A stretch of DNA of 64,000 bases from Lantana camara (taxonomy: Eukaryota > Streptophyta > Magnoliopsida > Lamiales > Verbenaceae): assembly GCA_037501455.1 (NCBI GenBank), contig CM074858.1, positions 40,421,001-40,485,000 of the forward strand, read 5' to 3'. A program made the position numbers and the translations under genes. Under the pieces are notes generated by a model, which was not told the DNA's origin, made no database searches, and saw only the letters and a list, made by a program, of their open reading frames with translations. This document shows, piece by piece, positions 11,846-23,531 of the stretch; the first letter of the stretch is position 1; the number at the start of each line of letters is the position of its first letter.

Positions 11846-13270
11846 TATGGTCACACCTTTGGCCCCAAACTTGTTTTCTTGCTTGTTTTGCTCGCTTGCC
11901 TCCCCGATATGATCCTAATGTGATATATGCTTGTTTATATTCATTATATGATGTGCTATGACTTGCTAATGTGTGATTTTGATATGCTTTATGTATGCAT
12001 TATATGTTATGACGAGTATATGTCCGTTTTGGTGTGATTTCGATGCATGTTTGCTAGTTCTGAGTTTGTTTGCCTTAATTGCAATGTGAAATGTTTCTTT
12101 GCACCTAATGGCCTCTCTTGTATGTCTTGTGCTTGAGTGTGCTTGGAATGTGAGGTGATATGATGCTATTTGATGAATAATATGCTTGATTAGCACGTTA
12201 TGTGTTTGATTTAAGTGCCGTTTGAGTAATGTGTGTTTAATGCTCCGATTTTGCTTAAGAGTGAATTGGTTATGACTTGCATTGCATCATTCGCATTCAT
12301 ACATATATGCTTCATTTTGAGTCTAAGGTTGTGTTTGATGTTTGTCTTGTTCAGAGGAGTATCCAGTTGATGTCGAGTTCGCTCCATAGGCTTTGGTTGG
12401 GTCCCCGTTTACCCGTTTTCGTCGGTGAAAGGTGAGGTTAGGTTATAGATATACCCTAATGAAATGTGCTCGTGCGTGTGCAGGTGATTATAAGCCTTAA
12501 GTAAATACGTTTGACTTATGGATATGTATGATTATGTTTATGCTAGGGATTATGATATGCTAGGTATGCTATGATTATGCTAGGGATACGAATATGTTAA
12601 AGTATAAGTTATGATTATGCTAGAGTATGATTATGTTAGAATAGGATTATGCTAGAATTATGAACTCAACTATGTTATACTCAATTTATGACTAAGAACT
12701 AGTTAGGGTATGATTATGCTAAGTTTTACGTTGGGATATGTTATGATAGGTGCTAGGGATACGTTAGTACATAATTGTATGTAAGGATGTGGATATGCTT
12801 TACGAGTATGCTATGTTTATGTCTATGTCTCTGCTTACGCTATGCTTTGAGGTTGTGTACCTCCGGTATGTTATGCAATAGGTCGTGGACCTTGTTTTGC
12901 TCGGTTTATGGTAAGATTCTGCTTCCGTTATGTCTGTATGTGTATTATGAGTCCGGGACGACTGATTTTAGGTCGATGGATATGTGTTTGTGCGTGTTGT
13001 GCATCCGGGACAGCTTATTTTAGGTCGACGGATGATTTATGCGGGTTATGTTATGTTTGTTAGATAAGAAATAGTTGGTGAAACGGGAGTGGATTCTCAA
13101 TTAATAAAATTTGGTTGTTTTGGCCTTCGACCTAACTCTTGATTCCCTATACGTATTATCACATGAGAAAATGATTTGGAATGCAAAAACCACGCCCCGG
13201 TTCGCGAACTTCCCTCTATGATATGTGTTGTGCTCCTTATACGTATATGGGTGCGTGTGTAACCCCTCAC

Positions 13271-13286
13271 TCAGTCTTTGGACTGA
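13271..13286 (+). other. Conserved LTR hairpin with branch-point-like arm (C)
   Basis: TCAGTC and GACTGA pair around TTTG. CTGAC lies in the 3' arm, then a pyrimidine tract and TTTGCAG about 28 nt on. Repeated in the 3' LTR at 18303-18318. Confidence 0.65.
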
Positions 13287-13743
13287 CCCCTCCCTTTATG
13301 GTTTTAGTTTGCAGGTTCTGGTCCGTTGGTTCGAGCTAGGCGGTTTTGGTTGGCTTTCCTTGGAGTCTTGTCGATCTAGAGAAGTCTGCATTTTTTATTT
13401 AGATCATGTTGCATCTGTTTATTTGAAGCTGTAATTTGAGTTATGAATTGTTTTTGTTACTTTGAGTCCCGTTATGACAAGTTATGTATAATCCGTTTTA
13501 AGTGGTTTGTAACCTTAATTCTTTGCTTTGCTTTGTTTAAGTTTGTCTTATGCTTCCGCTTGGTATGATTTTTGCTTTCTGCGAACTCTGTTTGAGGGTT
13601 TAGGCCGCCTAGCTTAGGAAGGTCTTTTGTTTGTCACCCGTTCGCTAGTGCTTAGTGCGTGTACGGATTCCCTATTTCATTACACGTGTCGGGCTCTAAT
13701 GCGGGGGATGTGGCGCCCTACGCTTAGGGTGTTACATCTAAGG

Positions 13744-13756
13744 TGGTATCAGAGCT
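13744..13756 (+). other. Primer binding site (element C)
   Basis: TGGTATCAGAGCT, complementary to the 3' end of initiator tRNA-Met, 7 bp after the 5' LTR. Confidence 0.9.
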
Positions 13757-13968
13757 CCGGGGTGCAAAACCGAAGTTCTTGTGTCGTGTCTGTCTGTCTA
13801 GGTTGTTCGGCTTATGATTATGTGTGTCTCTGTCGGCATTCACTTTCATTATATGTGACTAAGGTGCTTTTAACTGTGTTATTTTCTCTTAATTGTCTTA
13901 GTTGTTCTCATGAACATGCACTAAACCCCACATGCATCGATATTCTCTTGAAATTGTGCTTCTTTAGG

Positions 13969-15174
13969 ATGCCTCCAAGAAGAAGAACTCGCGAGAATAC
14001 TCCTCAGCCACCACCACCCACTATAGAGAGTATCATACGAGCCCTCCTTGATTATCTTCAACGAAATCCCCAACCACCAAACCCTCAAGGTGAAGGGAAA
14101 GGAAGAGTTTTCAATGTGATTCATAAAGAATTCCGGGATAACAACCCTCCAAAATGGCGCGGAGGCAATGACATCGAGGCAGAAGAATGGTTAACCGAAA
14201 TTACGGGGATTTGGGAGATTTGCCACGGTACTTCACAAAATAAGGCTATATGTACCGCTCGCTATATTCAAGGACAAGCCTTAAATTACTTGAAGGGAAC
14301 AAGAGCTCGGTTGGAAAGGAATGGTGAAGAATTTAATTGGGAGAGCTTTGGTAGGGAATTTCGTGGCAAGTACATCCCTCCGAGCTCCCGGGAAAGGAGA
14401 TTGCAAGAATTCATAGACCTCAAACAAGGAGATCGAACTGTGGAAGATTATATCCTTGAATTTGAGAGGCTTGCTCCTTATGCCTCTCACATTACGGATG
14501 ATGATGAGTTGAAAGATCGAAACTTTATACAAGGATTAAGAGAAGATATCCAGTGGGCCTTGCAAGCTGCTACGGTGAATACATGGGCTAAGGTGACGAA
14601 GAAAGCTATTAGAGTTGAGGCTCAACAACAATTCTTGGAACGCCAAACTTACTACTCAGAGTTAGAATCCGAATCAAACACAGGTTTGGGAAAGAGATCG
14701 GTATTTCAAGATAAACCTCAAACCTTCGACCCCAACAAGAAGCCCCGACTTCCAACTCCGGATCCGATACTCACTCCACCGGAACCTATTCGATGCTCCT
14801 TTTGCGAGAGACCAAATCACACGGAGGAAACTTGTAGGAAGAAGTTGAGAACCTGCTTTGGATGTGGAAAGATGGGATACAAGGTGAGATTTTACCCTAC
14901 AAATCCGAATCCGAAGCCCTTGAATATGATGCCTCCAAGATCTCCGGAACAAGCTCAAGCCAATGTGGTGGAAGTCGAGGAAGAAGTGAATGTTGAAGTC
15001 GAGACCGAGCCTAATGCCATTGTCGAGGTGCAAAGTACTATAAACATTCATAGCATTTCATTTCACGCATCGTTTAAATTTGGGGATAACCCACCTATTT
15101 GTGTACTTGTCTCTTTATGCGTGTGCCCTTATTTGCGTGTGTCTCTCTTCTTTCCTTATTACTTGCGCATGTAA
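13969..15174 (+). CDS. gag: Gag protein of non-autonomous element C
   Basis: A 401-residue capsid/nucleocapsid protein that would form the particle and bind element RNA. The start chosen is ATG at 13969 (MPPRRRTRENTPQ), because other gags here also begin MPPRR; the frame is open 114 codons upstream without conserved content. Residues ~55-220 form a Retrotrans_gag-type domain (WLTEITGIWEI, LERNGEEFNWESFGREF, LKQGDRTVEDYILEFERL). One CCHC knuckle, CSFCERPNHTEETC, is intact. A second (CFGCGKMGYKVRFYP) has lost its His and last Cys. The final ~30 residues after FGDNPP look like read-through into untranslated sequence. No pol follows, so a partner element would have to supply RT and integrase. Confidence 0.85.
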   Translation: MPPRRRTRENTPQPPPPTIESIIRALLDYLQRNPQPPNPQGEGKGRVFNVIHKEFRDNNPPKWRGGNDIEAEEWLTEITGIWEICHGTSQNKAICTARYIQGQALNYLKGTRARLERNGEEFNWESFGREFRGKYIPPSSRERRLQEFIDLKQGDRTVEDYILEFERLAPYASHITDDDELKDRNFIQGLREDIQWALQAATVNTWAKVTKKAIRVEAQQQFLERQTYYSELESESNTGLGKRSVFQDKPQTFDPNKKPRLPTPDPILTPPEPIRCSFCERPNHTEETCRKKLRTCFGCGKMGYKVRFYPTNPNPKPLNMMPPRSPEQAQANVVEVEEEVNVEVETEPNAIVEVQSTINIHSISFHASFKFGDNPPICVLVSLCVCPYLRVSLFFPYYLRM

Positions 15175-15573
15175 TTGTTGTTGTTTAGTTTTCTCGGGAG
15201 AGACGGGTTTGAGAGTACGAGTGCTTTAGCTCTACGGTAAGTTGACGGTCGTGCTTCAATCGAGCTTCCTAGGTGATTCTACAGCTGCAAGAAGGTGTGA
15301 GTGGTCGAGGTTCGGTGACTACACCATTCATGTAACTCCGAGCTCTTTAGTTGACTTGAAATGGATCAAACGGTGGGTGTTGAATCTCGTTTAGACACTC
15401 TTATCGTGCGAGATAAATCGAGTTGCTCCTAGCCGGGACCAAGTTATGAAGGAGACCCCCATCGAATCTTGAAGACCTTTCTCGAGCTAACCCTCGTCGG
15501 GACGTCATGACCTCGAACTTGGATGAATACGGGAGAGTTGCTAGCAGTTGGACCTGGAGGGCCAGGTCCTTTT
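15175..15573 (+). other. 3' untranslated region of element C
   Basis: About 0.4 kb between gag and the PPT with no ORF of note. It contains ACCTTTCTCGAGCTAACCCTCGTCGGGACGT-like sequence (about 15474-15505) that also precedes the PPT in D and E. This shows the three families share their 3' ends. Confidence 0.7.
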
Positions 15574-15585
15574 AAGGGGGGGAGA
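15574..15585 (+). other. Polypurine tract (element C)
   Basis: AAGGGGGGGAGA directly before the 3' LTR; it would prime plus-strand synthesis. Confidence 0.9.
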
Positions 15586-15586
15586 T

Positions 15587-18500
15587 TGTAACATCCCGAT
15601 TCTTCGGCTTTCCAGGTATGAATGTCACGAATTTGCTAAGTGCGTATTTAATTAATTAAGCATGCTATTGTTTGATTTATGTGAATATTTGAATATTTGT
15701 TATATGATTTATGTTTAAGTTTTAAGCGTTTTAACCTTTCTTTTCACTCGTATCAAGCTTGTTTAACTCCATTTTTAATCCCGTTTTTGGTGTCAACTTT
15801 CCATGCACGAATTACGTGAATTATAATTATTCTTATATGATTTATATGCGTTTTATAACTTGTTTATTTGAGTTTTAATTGCTTTGGTGTAACAGAACTT
15901 AAAGGGGGCTAAAGAGCATTTAGCGTACCTAGGGTTCCGAGCACCATTGAACTCGTTTCGACAATTCAGGTTCTAAGGAACAAGCCTTTTATTTTTCTAA
16001 TCCCGTTTAGCCTCTCGAATTTGGCCCAAAACGAGCCCCGTGCGCGTAACGACCACCTTTCACGGTTTTGACTATATCTTGCTCATTTCTTGACCAAATA
16101 AAGTGATTCTTGGGTCCACTTGACCCCAACTCAGCCCTTTATACATCTCTCTCCCTCTCATTTCGATCCACACACCAAAAGGAGAGGAAATCAGCTGAGC
16201 CAAGGAGAAGAAGGAGAAATCCCATCACTATTCACCCTTCCAAGATTTTGAGCTCAAATCTTGCTCATCTTCCATCCAATCTTCAAGGTAAGCATATGTT
16301 TGTATTATACATACTTTGGTAGTCCTTTTCACCCTTGAAGTTCAGATTTTGAGCATGTTTAATTAGGATTTTGAGGGAGAACATGTATAGTGGTGAATAG
16401 TAAGGGTTTGATGCATTTTCTTGATTCTTGCATGATTCCTTATGAATTCTTTTGATGTGAAGCATGTTATATGACCCTATGACATCCTATTTGATATATG
16501 TAAACTTATTTTGAGCTATGGTTAAGGATCCATGGGTGTGCCATTGATGAATTTTGCAAGAACTTGAACCTTGTGAGCATCTCTTTCTTTCTCATCATCT
16601 AGCTTCGATTTTAGCATGATTTAGGGCATGAATTCATGTATCTTTGTTGCATATACCTTGTATTATGTGTTGGTTTGAGTTTAGATTGAGTTCTTGGTGT
16701 TTTGGGGCAAAAAATCTTGAGTTTTGCTGCTGGAGCAGATCCAGGGCCGTGGATTTTACACTAAAATCCACCCACGGCCGTGGATTTGAATGGAAGAATT
16801 TGGTACGTTTCTGGACTGAGTGGATCTCCCCTTTGTTAAAAATCTACGGCCCTGGATCTGGGTACGGTCACACCTTGGCCCCGAACTTGTTTTCTTGCTT
16901 GTTTTGCTCGTTTCCCTCCCCGATCATGATCCTAATGTGATATATGCTTGTTTATATGCATTATATGATGTGCTATGACTTGTTAATGTGTGATTTTGAT
17001 ATGCTTTATGTATGCATTATGTGTTATGACGACTATATGTCCGTTTTGGTGTGATTTCGATGCATGTTTGCGAGTTGTGAGTTTATTTGCCTTAATTGCA
17101 ATGTGAAATGTTTCTTTGCACCTAATGGCCTCTCTTGTTTGTCTTGTGCTTGAGTGTGCTTGGAATGTGAGGTGATATGATGCTATTTGATGAATAATAT
17201 GCTTGATTAGCATGTTATGTGTTTGATTTAAGTTCCGTTTGAGTAATGTGTGCTTAATGCTCCGACTTTGCTTAAGAGTGAATTGGTTATGACTTGCATT
17301 GCAACATTCGCATTCATACACATATGCCAAGTGTTTATATGGTTCATTTTGAGTCTAAAGTTGTGTTTGATGTTTGTCTTGTTCAGAGGAGTATCCAGTT
17401 GGTGTCGAGTTCGCTCCATAGGGTTTGGTTGGGTCCCCGTTTACCTATTTTCGTCGGTGAAAGGTGAGGTTAGGTTATAGATATACCCTAATGAAATGTG
17501 CTCGTATGTGTGCAGGTGATTATAAGCCTTAAGTAAATACGTGTGACTTATGGATATGTATGATTATGTTTATGCTATGGATTATGATATGCTAGGTATA
17601 CTATGATTATGCTAGGGATACGAATATGTTAAAGTATAAGTTATGATTATGCTAGAGTATGATTATGTTAGAATAGGATTATGCTAGAATTATGAACTTA
17701 ACTATGTTATGCTCAATTTATGACTAAGAACTAGTTAGGGTATGATTATGTTAAGTTTTACGTTGGGATATGTTATGATAGGTGCTAGGGATATGTTAGT
17801 ACATGATTGTATGTAAGGATGTGGATATGCTTTACGAGTATGCTATATTTATGTCTATGTCTCCACTTACGCTATGCTTTGAGGTTGTGTACCTCCGGTA
17901 TGTTATGCAATAGGTCGTGGACCTTGTTTTGCTCGGTTTATGGTAAGATTCTACTTCCGTTATGTCTATGTGTGTGTTATGAGTCCGGGACGATTGATTT
18001 TAGGTCGACGGATATGTGTGTGTGCGTGTTGTGCATCCGGGATGGCTTATTTTAGGTCGACGGATGATTTATGCGGGTTATGTTATGTTAGTTAGATAAG
18101 AAATAGTTGGTGAAACGGGAGTGGATTCTCAATTAATAAAATTTGGTTGTTTTGGCCTTTGGCCTAACTCTTTATTCCCTATACGAATTATCACGTGAGT
18201 AAATGATTTGGAATGCAAAAACCACGCCCTGGTTCACGAACTCCCCTCTATGATATGTGCTGTGCTCCTTATACGTATATGGGTGCGTGTGTAACCCCTC
18301 ACTCAGTCTTTGGACTGACCCCTCCCTTTATGTTTTTAGTTTGCAGGTTCTGGTCCAATGGTTCGAGCTAGGCGGTTTTGGTTTGCTTTCCTTGGAGTCT
18401 TGTCGTTCTAGAGAAATCTGCATTTTGTATTTAGATCATGTTGCATCTGTTTGTTTGAAGCTGTAATTTGAGTTATGAATTATTTTTGTTACTTTGAGTC

Positions 18501-18768
18501 CCGTTATGGGAAGTTATGTATAATCCGTTTTAAGTGGTTTGTAACCTTAATGCTTTGCTTTGCTTTGTTTAAGTTTGTCTAATGCTTCCGCTAGGTATGA
18601 TTTTTGTTTTTTGCACACTCTGTTTGAGGGTTTAGGCCGCCTAGCTTGGAAAGGTCTTTTGTTTGTCACCCGTTCGCTAGTGCTTAGTGCGTGTACGGAT
18701 TCCCTTTTTCGTTACACGTGTCGGGCTCTAATGCGGGGGATGTGGCGCCCTACGCTTGGGGTGTTACA
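15587..18768 (+). repeat. 3' LTR of element C
   Basis: 3182 bp, same landmarks as the 5' LTR, ending GGGTGTTACA. It lacks a stretch of several tens of bp, including the GAATTCGAATTCGAATTC run, present in the 5' LTR near 10880-10925. Confidence 0.93.
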
Positions 18769-18815
18769 ACCATCTTGTTTCATGGGGTACAAAGTGTATT
18801 GATAGATACGTGTGT
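18769..18815 (+). mobile_element. Copia-like LTR fragment Z2, second piece
   Basis: 47 bp of Z LTR left between elements C and D. It begins with C's right target duplication ACCAT and ends with D's left target duplication TGTGT. It matches the reverse complement of about 240-286. Confidence 0.85.
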
Positions 18816-19800
18816 TGTAACACCCCTTCTTCTGGGCAATCCAGGTAAGATGTCTCGGGAGAGTTTAATTCAGTAATTATGTGATTAGCATGCCTTACAT
18901 GTCAATTTGTAATTTTATTTAATCATGTGCGCTTTAGAATTTATTAAATGTACTTGGACTCAATCGTCCAATATTTGCCGAATAGGGACCTAATCTTAAT
19001 TAGGGTGTTTTAGCCCTCGTGGCTACCTTGAGCTCGGGAATTCGAATTCGAATTTCGACCTTGTCATTGAGTTCGTTTGGAGGATTCGGATTCGATGAAA
19101 TTGCCCTTTTAATTTTCTCAAGCCGTTTGATAGCCCTATCGTTTTAAAAATCCGACCAGGCGGACCGGATCCCTTTTGACCCGACCCGTTAACCGACCCA
19201 TTTTAGTCCCCAAAAAGGGCTGAAAAAATCAGCCCTTTCTCCCACCTTTTCACCTGACAAAGGAGAAGAGAGAAGAGAAGAGAAACCCTCCACTTTGGCC
19301 ATTCAAGCTCTTGGCTCGAGCTTGTGAGATCCGACCACCCGATTGAAGATTAAAGGTAAGATTTGTAATCCTCTCCTTATGTGTTTCGTTTTCTTCCGAT
19401 TATATTCCCTTTTCCTTGCTTGAATCCTTGAACTTGGAGGAGATGATGAATAGTATTAAATATGTGTAATTTGCTCCCATGTCTCCATACTTGAACTAAA
19501 TGCTCTAAGATTGATATATGTTACTTCCTCAAGCTTCTTTGTTGTTCATTTGGTGGAATTTTTGATTGTTGGGTGATTATGTTGTGAAACTCCATTAATG
19601 AAGCTTGGAGAAGATGATAATGCAACTTGGTTTCTTGCTTGTTTCATGCCTTAAGATTTAGATATGTGATAGAGCTTGTTTATATGAACTTATACCTTGA
19701 TTTTCATTGCATTTGGATGAGTTTTGAGGTGGTTTTGGTCAATTTTGGTCCCTCTCGTGTTTAGCCCTTGTTTCTGCCATTTTTTGCTGCCCAGAAAATC

Positions 19801-19890
19801 TACCCGGGCGGGTAGATTTTTGCCCAAAAAAGTACCCGGACGGGTACTTTAGTGCAGAGAGTTTTCTGCACTACTCTCCCCGGCCGGGTA
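19801..19890. promoter_or_regulatory. CCCGG palindrome cluster (D 5' LTR)
   Basis: TACCCGGGCGGGTA, TACCCGGACGGGTA and CCCCGGCCGGGTA at 19801, 19833 and 19878. The D 3' LTR has four such motifs at 25989-26111. Confidence 0.6.
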
Positions 19891-21831
19891 CCCCCTAATA
19901 TGACCTAGGATTGAGCTAATTTATGGATATGTTTAACCTTATTGAGTTTAGAACAATCTCCAATTGGAATTACCCAAAAATTCGTTGTAGATTGTGAGTT
20001 ATAATCGTTTTATTTTGGTGTCGCCACATCGCCAAGATTCTGCATTCGTTCAACTTCAAACCTACGCCATTTTCGCCTCGCTTTGAACCATGATTCGATC
20101 CACCTACCATTTTTAAGATATATGTGTCTAATTTCATTTCCAACAAAAAAAACTTAATTCCCATTTCTAAAACTCAAGTTATGGTCATTTTCCTACAACT
20201 TGTGCATCTTGGAAAACTGTCAGCTTTAGTCCAATTTCACTCGGAACCCCTTTTTGTGTTCTTATTCCATTTTTCTCGTATCTTTCCACCTCCGAACTCA
20301 TTCCTAACTTGTTTTAGCATGTGTAAGTGTATGTATTTGCTCTTTTTATGCATTTTATGTTTCTTAAGTAATGTGAGTTGTTTGCACGAATCGCTCATGC
20401 GCCTTGTTATGTTTTAGATGCTTTATTACGCATTAATTGTACACATGCATGCTTTAATGCATATTATGAATTTGTTAAGCTATGATATGTATGTTTTTGC
20501 ACGTCTTGTTTGAATTTGGTACGTGTATGAGCTTTTGACTAAGTATTTGCATCTCTTACGTGACTAAGCATATGTCGTGCGTCTATATGGTTCGTCTTTG
20601 AGTCTAAGTTTTGCGTATTATCTTCAGTTTGTCCAGGTGCACCCGGGGTGGTGTTTCGTGATCCGTGTTGATTCCGGGGTGAATCATTTGTCTCATTCTT
20701 GGCCGCGTCAGTGTAAGGTGAGGGTTAGGATCTTTTCTTTTAGACAAGCAACCTATGGCCTTAATGTGATGCTTTCTCACCCCGCATACGAATATATACT
20801 ATATGTATATTAAATATGTGTCTTAGAATATGTTATGAATTTTGTTAATTCGATTCGATATGAATCCTTCTGAAGTTATACATATGGGCGTATATAAGCT
20901 TAAAATGGTTTTGCAACGAGGCTATGCTCCAAACCGTGTAGTGTCAAGCGAACTATGGATCTCCCTCAGCTTATTATGAATTTGGAAGACACGGAGGGGT
21001 AGGTGTATAGCATATGCCGAGTTGCACGGTAAGGTATGCTTCTTATGGTATGTTTCTTAAGTTATGAATCGTGCGTTTTAGGTTTTGCTAGTTAGGTATG
21101 CTTCCTATGAATCTATTTGAATCCTTTTGATTCTATTTGAATCCCCGGGTTTCGGAGGTGTGGGTAAGGGAGACCCGGTGCGGCTGTTGGGGTCGCCGGT
21201 TATCACCCCTGTGTACATGCTCCTTCGGAGTATCTACGCGCTACTCTAAGGGAGATGGAGGAGGCGTGGTGCTTTGAGTCTTCGACTGAGGCCGGAGAAG
21301 GTACGTTGTGGGCTCGCGACCCCACGTATATTGAGTTGCACGATGTGGGTCCGTAACCCGCGTGCAGACTTCCGGAGAAAGGTTGGAATACGGGAATATG
21401 AATCTATGAATTTATGAATCCTATGAATTTTATGAGTTTATGCTTCCTTTTGAATCTTTTGAGTCTTGTGATTAAGGAGTAAGGTTGGAGACCCGTACTC
21501 ACCGGGTATTTGAATTCTTTTATTTTGATGATTATGAAACGGGATAGGAGGTTTCATTTTAATAAGAGATTTATACGATTAAGCTCTGAATTTATGAACC
21601 AATTTGATTATATGGATCCCTATGAGTTTTAATATGAATCCATTTGCGTTTTTGAACCTGTGAATCCTTACGAGTTTTCAAACTTAAGAATATACGAGTA
21701 TGTGAATAAGTGTGAATTCTTTTGGAAAATGACTTTGGTATGTAAAACCCTATTCCCGGTTCATAGTCTGTTGCTTGATACGTGCTTTGCTCTATATGTA
21801 TTTATGTGTTGGTTTGTGTTAGCCCCCTCAC

Positions 21832-21851
21832 TCAGTCGAGTTGTAGACTGA
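21832..21851 (+). other. Conserved LTR hairpin with branch-point-like arm (D)
   Basis: TCAGTC and GACTGA pair around an 8-nt loop. CTGAC is followed 31 nt later by the AG of GTGTGCAG. Confidence 0.6.
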
Positions 21852-22343
21852 CCCTCTCCCTCCCCAATCTTTTAGTGTGCAGGTCTGCTTTGGAGTTTGG
21901 AGCTAGACGGAGTTGAGTCAAGTCTTCTGAGTCAATCAGTCTGAGTTAGATTAGTCAACCTTTGCTTTTGCTTTAATTGAATTCAGATTAATATGTAAGA
22001 TATGTATACGTATGCTTGTGGTTTTGTTATTTGAATTGGCATTGTCAGGTTTTGGATATGCGTTTAAAAGAGGCATGAGGAGCCCAAGTCTGCATGTGAA
22101 CCGTGTGTTTAATTGCTGCAGGCTCGTGGCCTTGCATGTGTATGTTGATCCTGTGCTTCCGCTTTTGGTTTTCGATTTGTTGCGCACTCTGTTCCAGGGT
22201 CTAGACCGCCTAGCTTAGGTGTGTTTTTCATTTGTCACCCGTTCGCTGTGGCGTGGTGCGTGTGCGGACTGTCCATTTCGTACACGTGTCGGGTCATAGT
22301 GCGGGGGTATGGTACCCCACCGCTTGGGGTGCTACATCTAAAG

Positions 22344-22356
22344 TGGTATCAGAGCT
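22344..22356 (+). other. Primer binding site (element D)
   Basis: TGGTATCAGAGCT, initiator tRNA-Met type, 7 bp after the LTR. Confidence 0.9.
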
Positions 22357-22608
22357 CTGGGTTGCAAAACCCGGGCTCAGAGTAGCGTTGTGTCAGTCTA
22401 AGTCGAACGACATAGGATAATGTGACTATGTGCACGTATTTGCATCATGATTGGCTATGATATCCATTTGAACTCTTATTACTTTGCTGCTTTTATTTCT
22501 CGTGATGCATTGCATTTATCTGATTGCTCTTACTTGATTTAATTGTGTGTCATTCTCACATACTAACCGACATGCATATATCTATACTGTAGTTGTGAGA
22601 TTTTCAGG

Positions 22609-23531
22609 AGGCCGCCTCAATGACAAGATTTTGGTCCATCATCACATCAACATCCTTATCATTGAGGATAAACAATGACCGAATTGCCACCTATGAGTCG
22701 GATGGCAACATTGTATCGAGACTTCAGAATATTCAACCCTCCCCAACTTAGAGGAGGCAATGATATCAGAGCGGAAGAGTAGCTCTCCGAGATTGAAAGT
22801 ATATTCGAGGTAAGGTCGTGCGACTCACAATATAAGGCTCGCCTGGCCTTACTACTTTTGCAAGCGCAAGCAAGACAGTGGTGGAAAAGAGTTGCCCCAC
22901 AAATTGAAGCAACGAATGAAGGATTGACGTGGGATACCTTCGTTCAAGAGTTTAGAAGAAGGTACTCACCAGCTATTTTACGAGATCGAAGATTTGAGGA
23001 GTTCTGTACCCTAAAGTAAGGAGATAAAATGGTCACGGAGTACCTTGAAGAGTTCGAGAGGTTAGGCACCTACGTGCCTCATGTCATGGATATTGAAGAG
23101 ATGAAGACTTGGTACTTCATGGAAAGACTACGGGATGAGTTCAAGGAGGCCTTAATTGCCGAGGACATGAGCAATTGGGACAAGGCTACCACGAAAGCTT
23201 TAAGGGTTGAGAATCGGAGAATAACAAGAGGCAAGGAAGAAGGGGAGTTGAGACCTAGAGGTGAATTAGGACTTTGCTCGAACCTACAAAGGAAGAAAGA
23301 TTTCAACCTCCCGGTATCCAAGCTAAGAAGAAAAGGATTCGAGGAAAGAAATATCAAACCGAGGATCCTTCGAGACCAAGGAAAGAATCTCAACCGTCTT
23401 CTTACTGTGGAGGAACTAATCATGCCTATAACTCGTGTTGGGATAGACTGAAGAAGTGTTATGCGTGCGGATCAAAGGAACAGATGGTTGCCGAATGCGA
23501 TCAATCTAAGGCTAACAAGCAATGGAAGTGA
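22609..23531 (+). pseudogene. gag: Decayed gag of element D
   Basis: Homologous to the gag of element E. The start ATG is replaced by AGG, and a TGA at codon 5 stands where E has CGA. A TAG replaces the TGG of the WLSEIESIFE block, and a TAA precedes the GDKMVTEYLEEFERL block. The longest open stretch is 23029-23451 (EFERLGTYVPHVMDIEEMKTWYFMERL). The zinc-knuckle region CGGTNHAYNSCWDRLKKCYACG is in another frame (23274-23531), so there is at least one frameshift. It cannot be translated as a whole. The RQWWKR block (about 22875) and the knuckle identify it as Retrotrans_gag. Confidence 0.88.

Larger units (their letters stand above)
10536..13736 (+). repeat. 5' LTR of element C
   Basis: 3201 bp. 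In order it holds a pyrimidine-rich leader, a donor-like AAAGTAAG (~11269) and a cluster of GTGGATTT/AAATCCAC inverted words (11728-11845). These are followed by the hairpin TCAGTC/GACTGA (13271-13286), a CAG acceptor, GAGCTAGGCGG (13333) and CCGCCTAGCTT (13605). It ends GGGTGTTACA. Confidence 0.93.
10536..18768 (+). mobile_element. Gag-only LTR retrotransposon, complete (element C)
   Basis: An 8.23-kb element bounded by TGTAACA...GTTACA and a perfect 5-bp target duplication ACCAT (10531-10535 and 18769-18773). It has LTRs of 3.2 kb, a PBS, one gag ORF and a PPT. The internal region is only 1.85 kb and has no protease, RT or integrase, so the element is non-autonomous and of the gag-carrying type sometimes called TR-GAG. 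The two LTRs differ by many substitutions and by an indel of several tens of bp near 10880/15935, so the insertion is not recent. It sits inside the Z2 LTR. Confidence 0.93.
19356..21882 (+). other. Possible leader intron inside the D LTR
   Basis: AAAG|GTAAG at the left fits a strong plant donor. On the right, CTGAC in a hairpin arm, a pyrimidine tract and GTGTGCAG|G fit a branch point and acceptor. Transcription start is not mapped, and splicing is inferred from signals only. Alternative acceptors exist inside, for example near 20635 (GTCCAGGTGC). Confidence 0.35.
18816..22336 (+). repeat. 5' LTR of element D
   Basis: 3521 bp. Donor-like TAAAGGTAAG (GT at 19356), three CCCGG palindromic motifs (19801-19890), hairpin TCAGTC/GACTGA (21832-21851), CAG acceptor at 21882, GAGCTAGACGG (21900) and CCGCCTAGCTT (22206). 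It lacks ~33 bp with one CCCGG motif that the 3' LTR has. Confidence 0.93.

Noticed and set aside
12775..13023. Open frames of 60-100 codons inside the LTRs, for example the Cys/Leu-rich ones at 12775-13023 and 17807-18055
   Set aside because: They recur because the LTRs are repeats, differ by stops between copies, and show no domain. The AT/GT-rich LTR composition yields such frames by chance.
13744..13756. TGGTATCAGAGC words as tRNA genes
   Set aside because: Only the ~12 nt complementary to the tRNA 3' end are present, always just inside a 5' LTR; these are primer binding sites.
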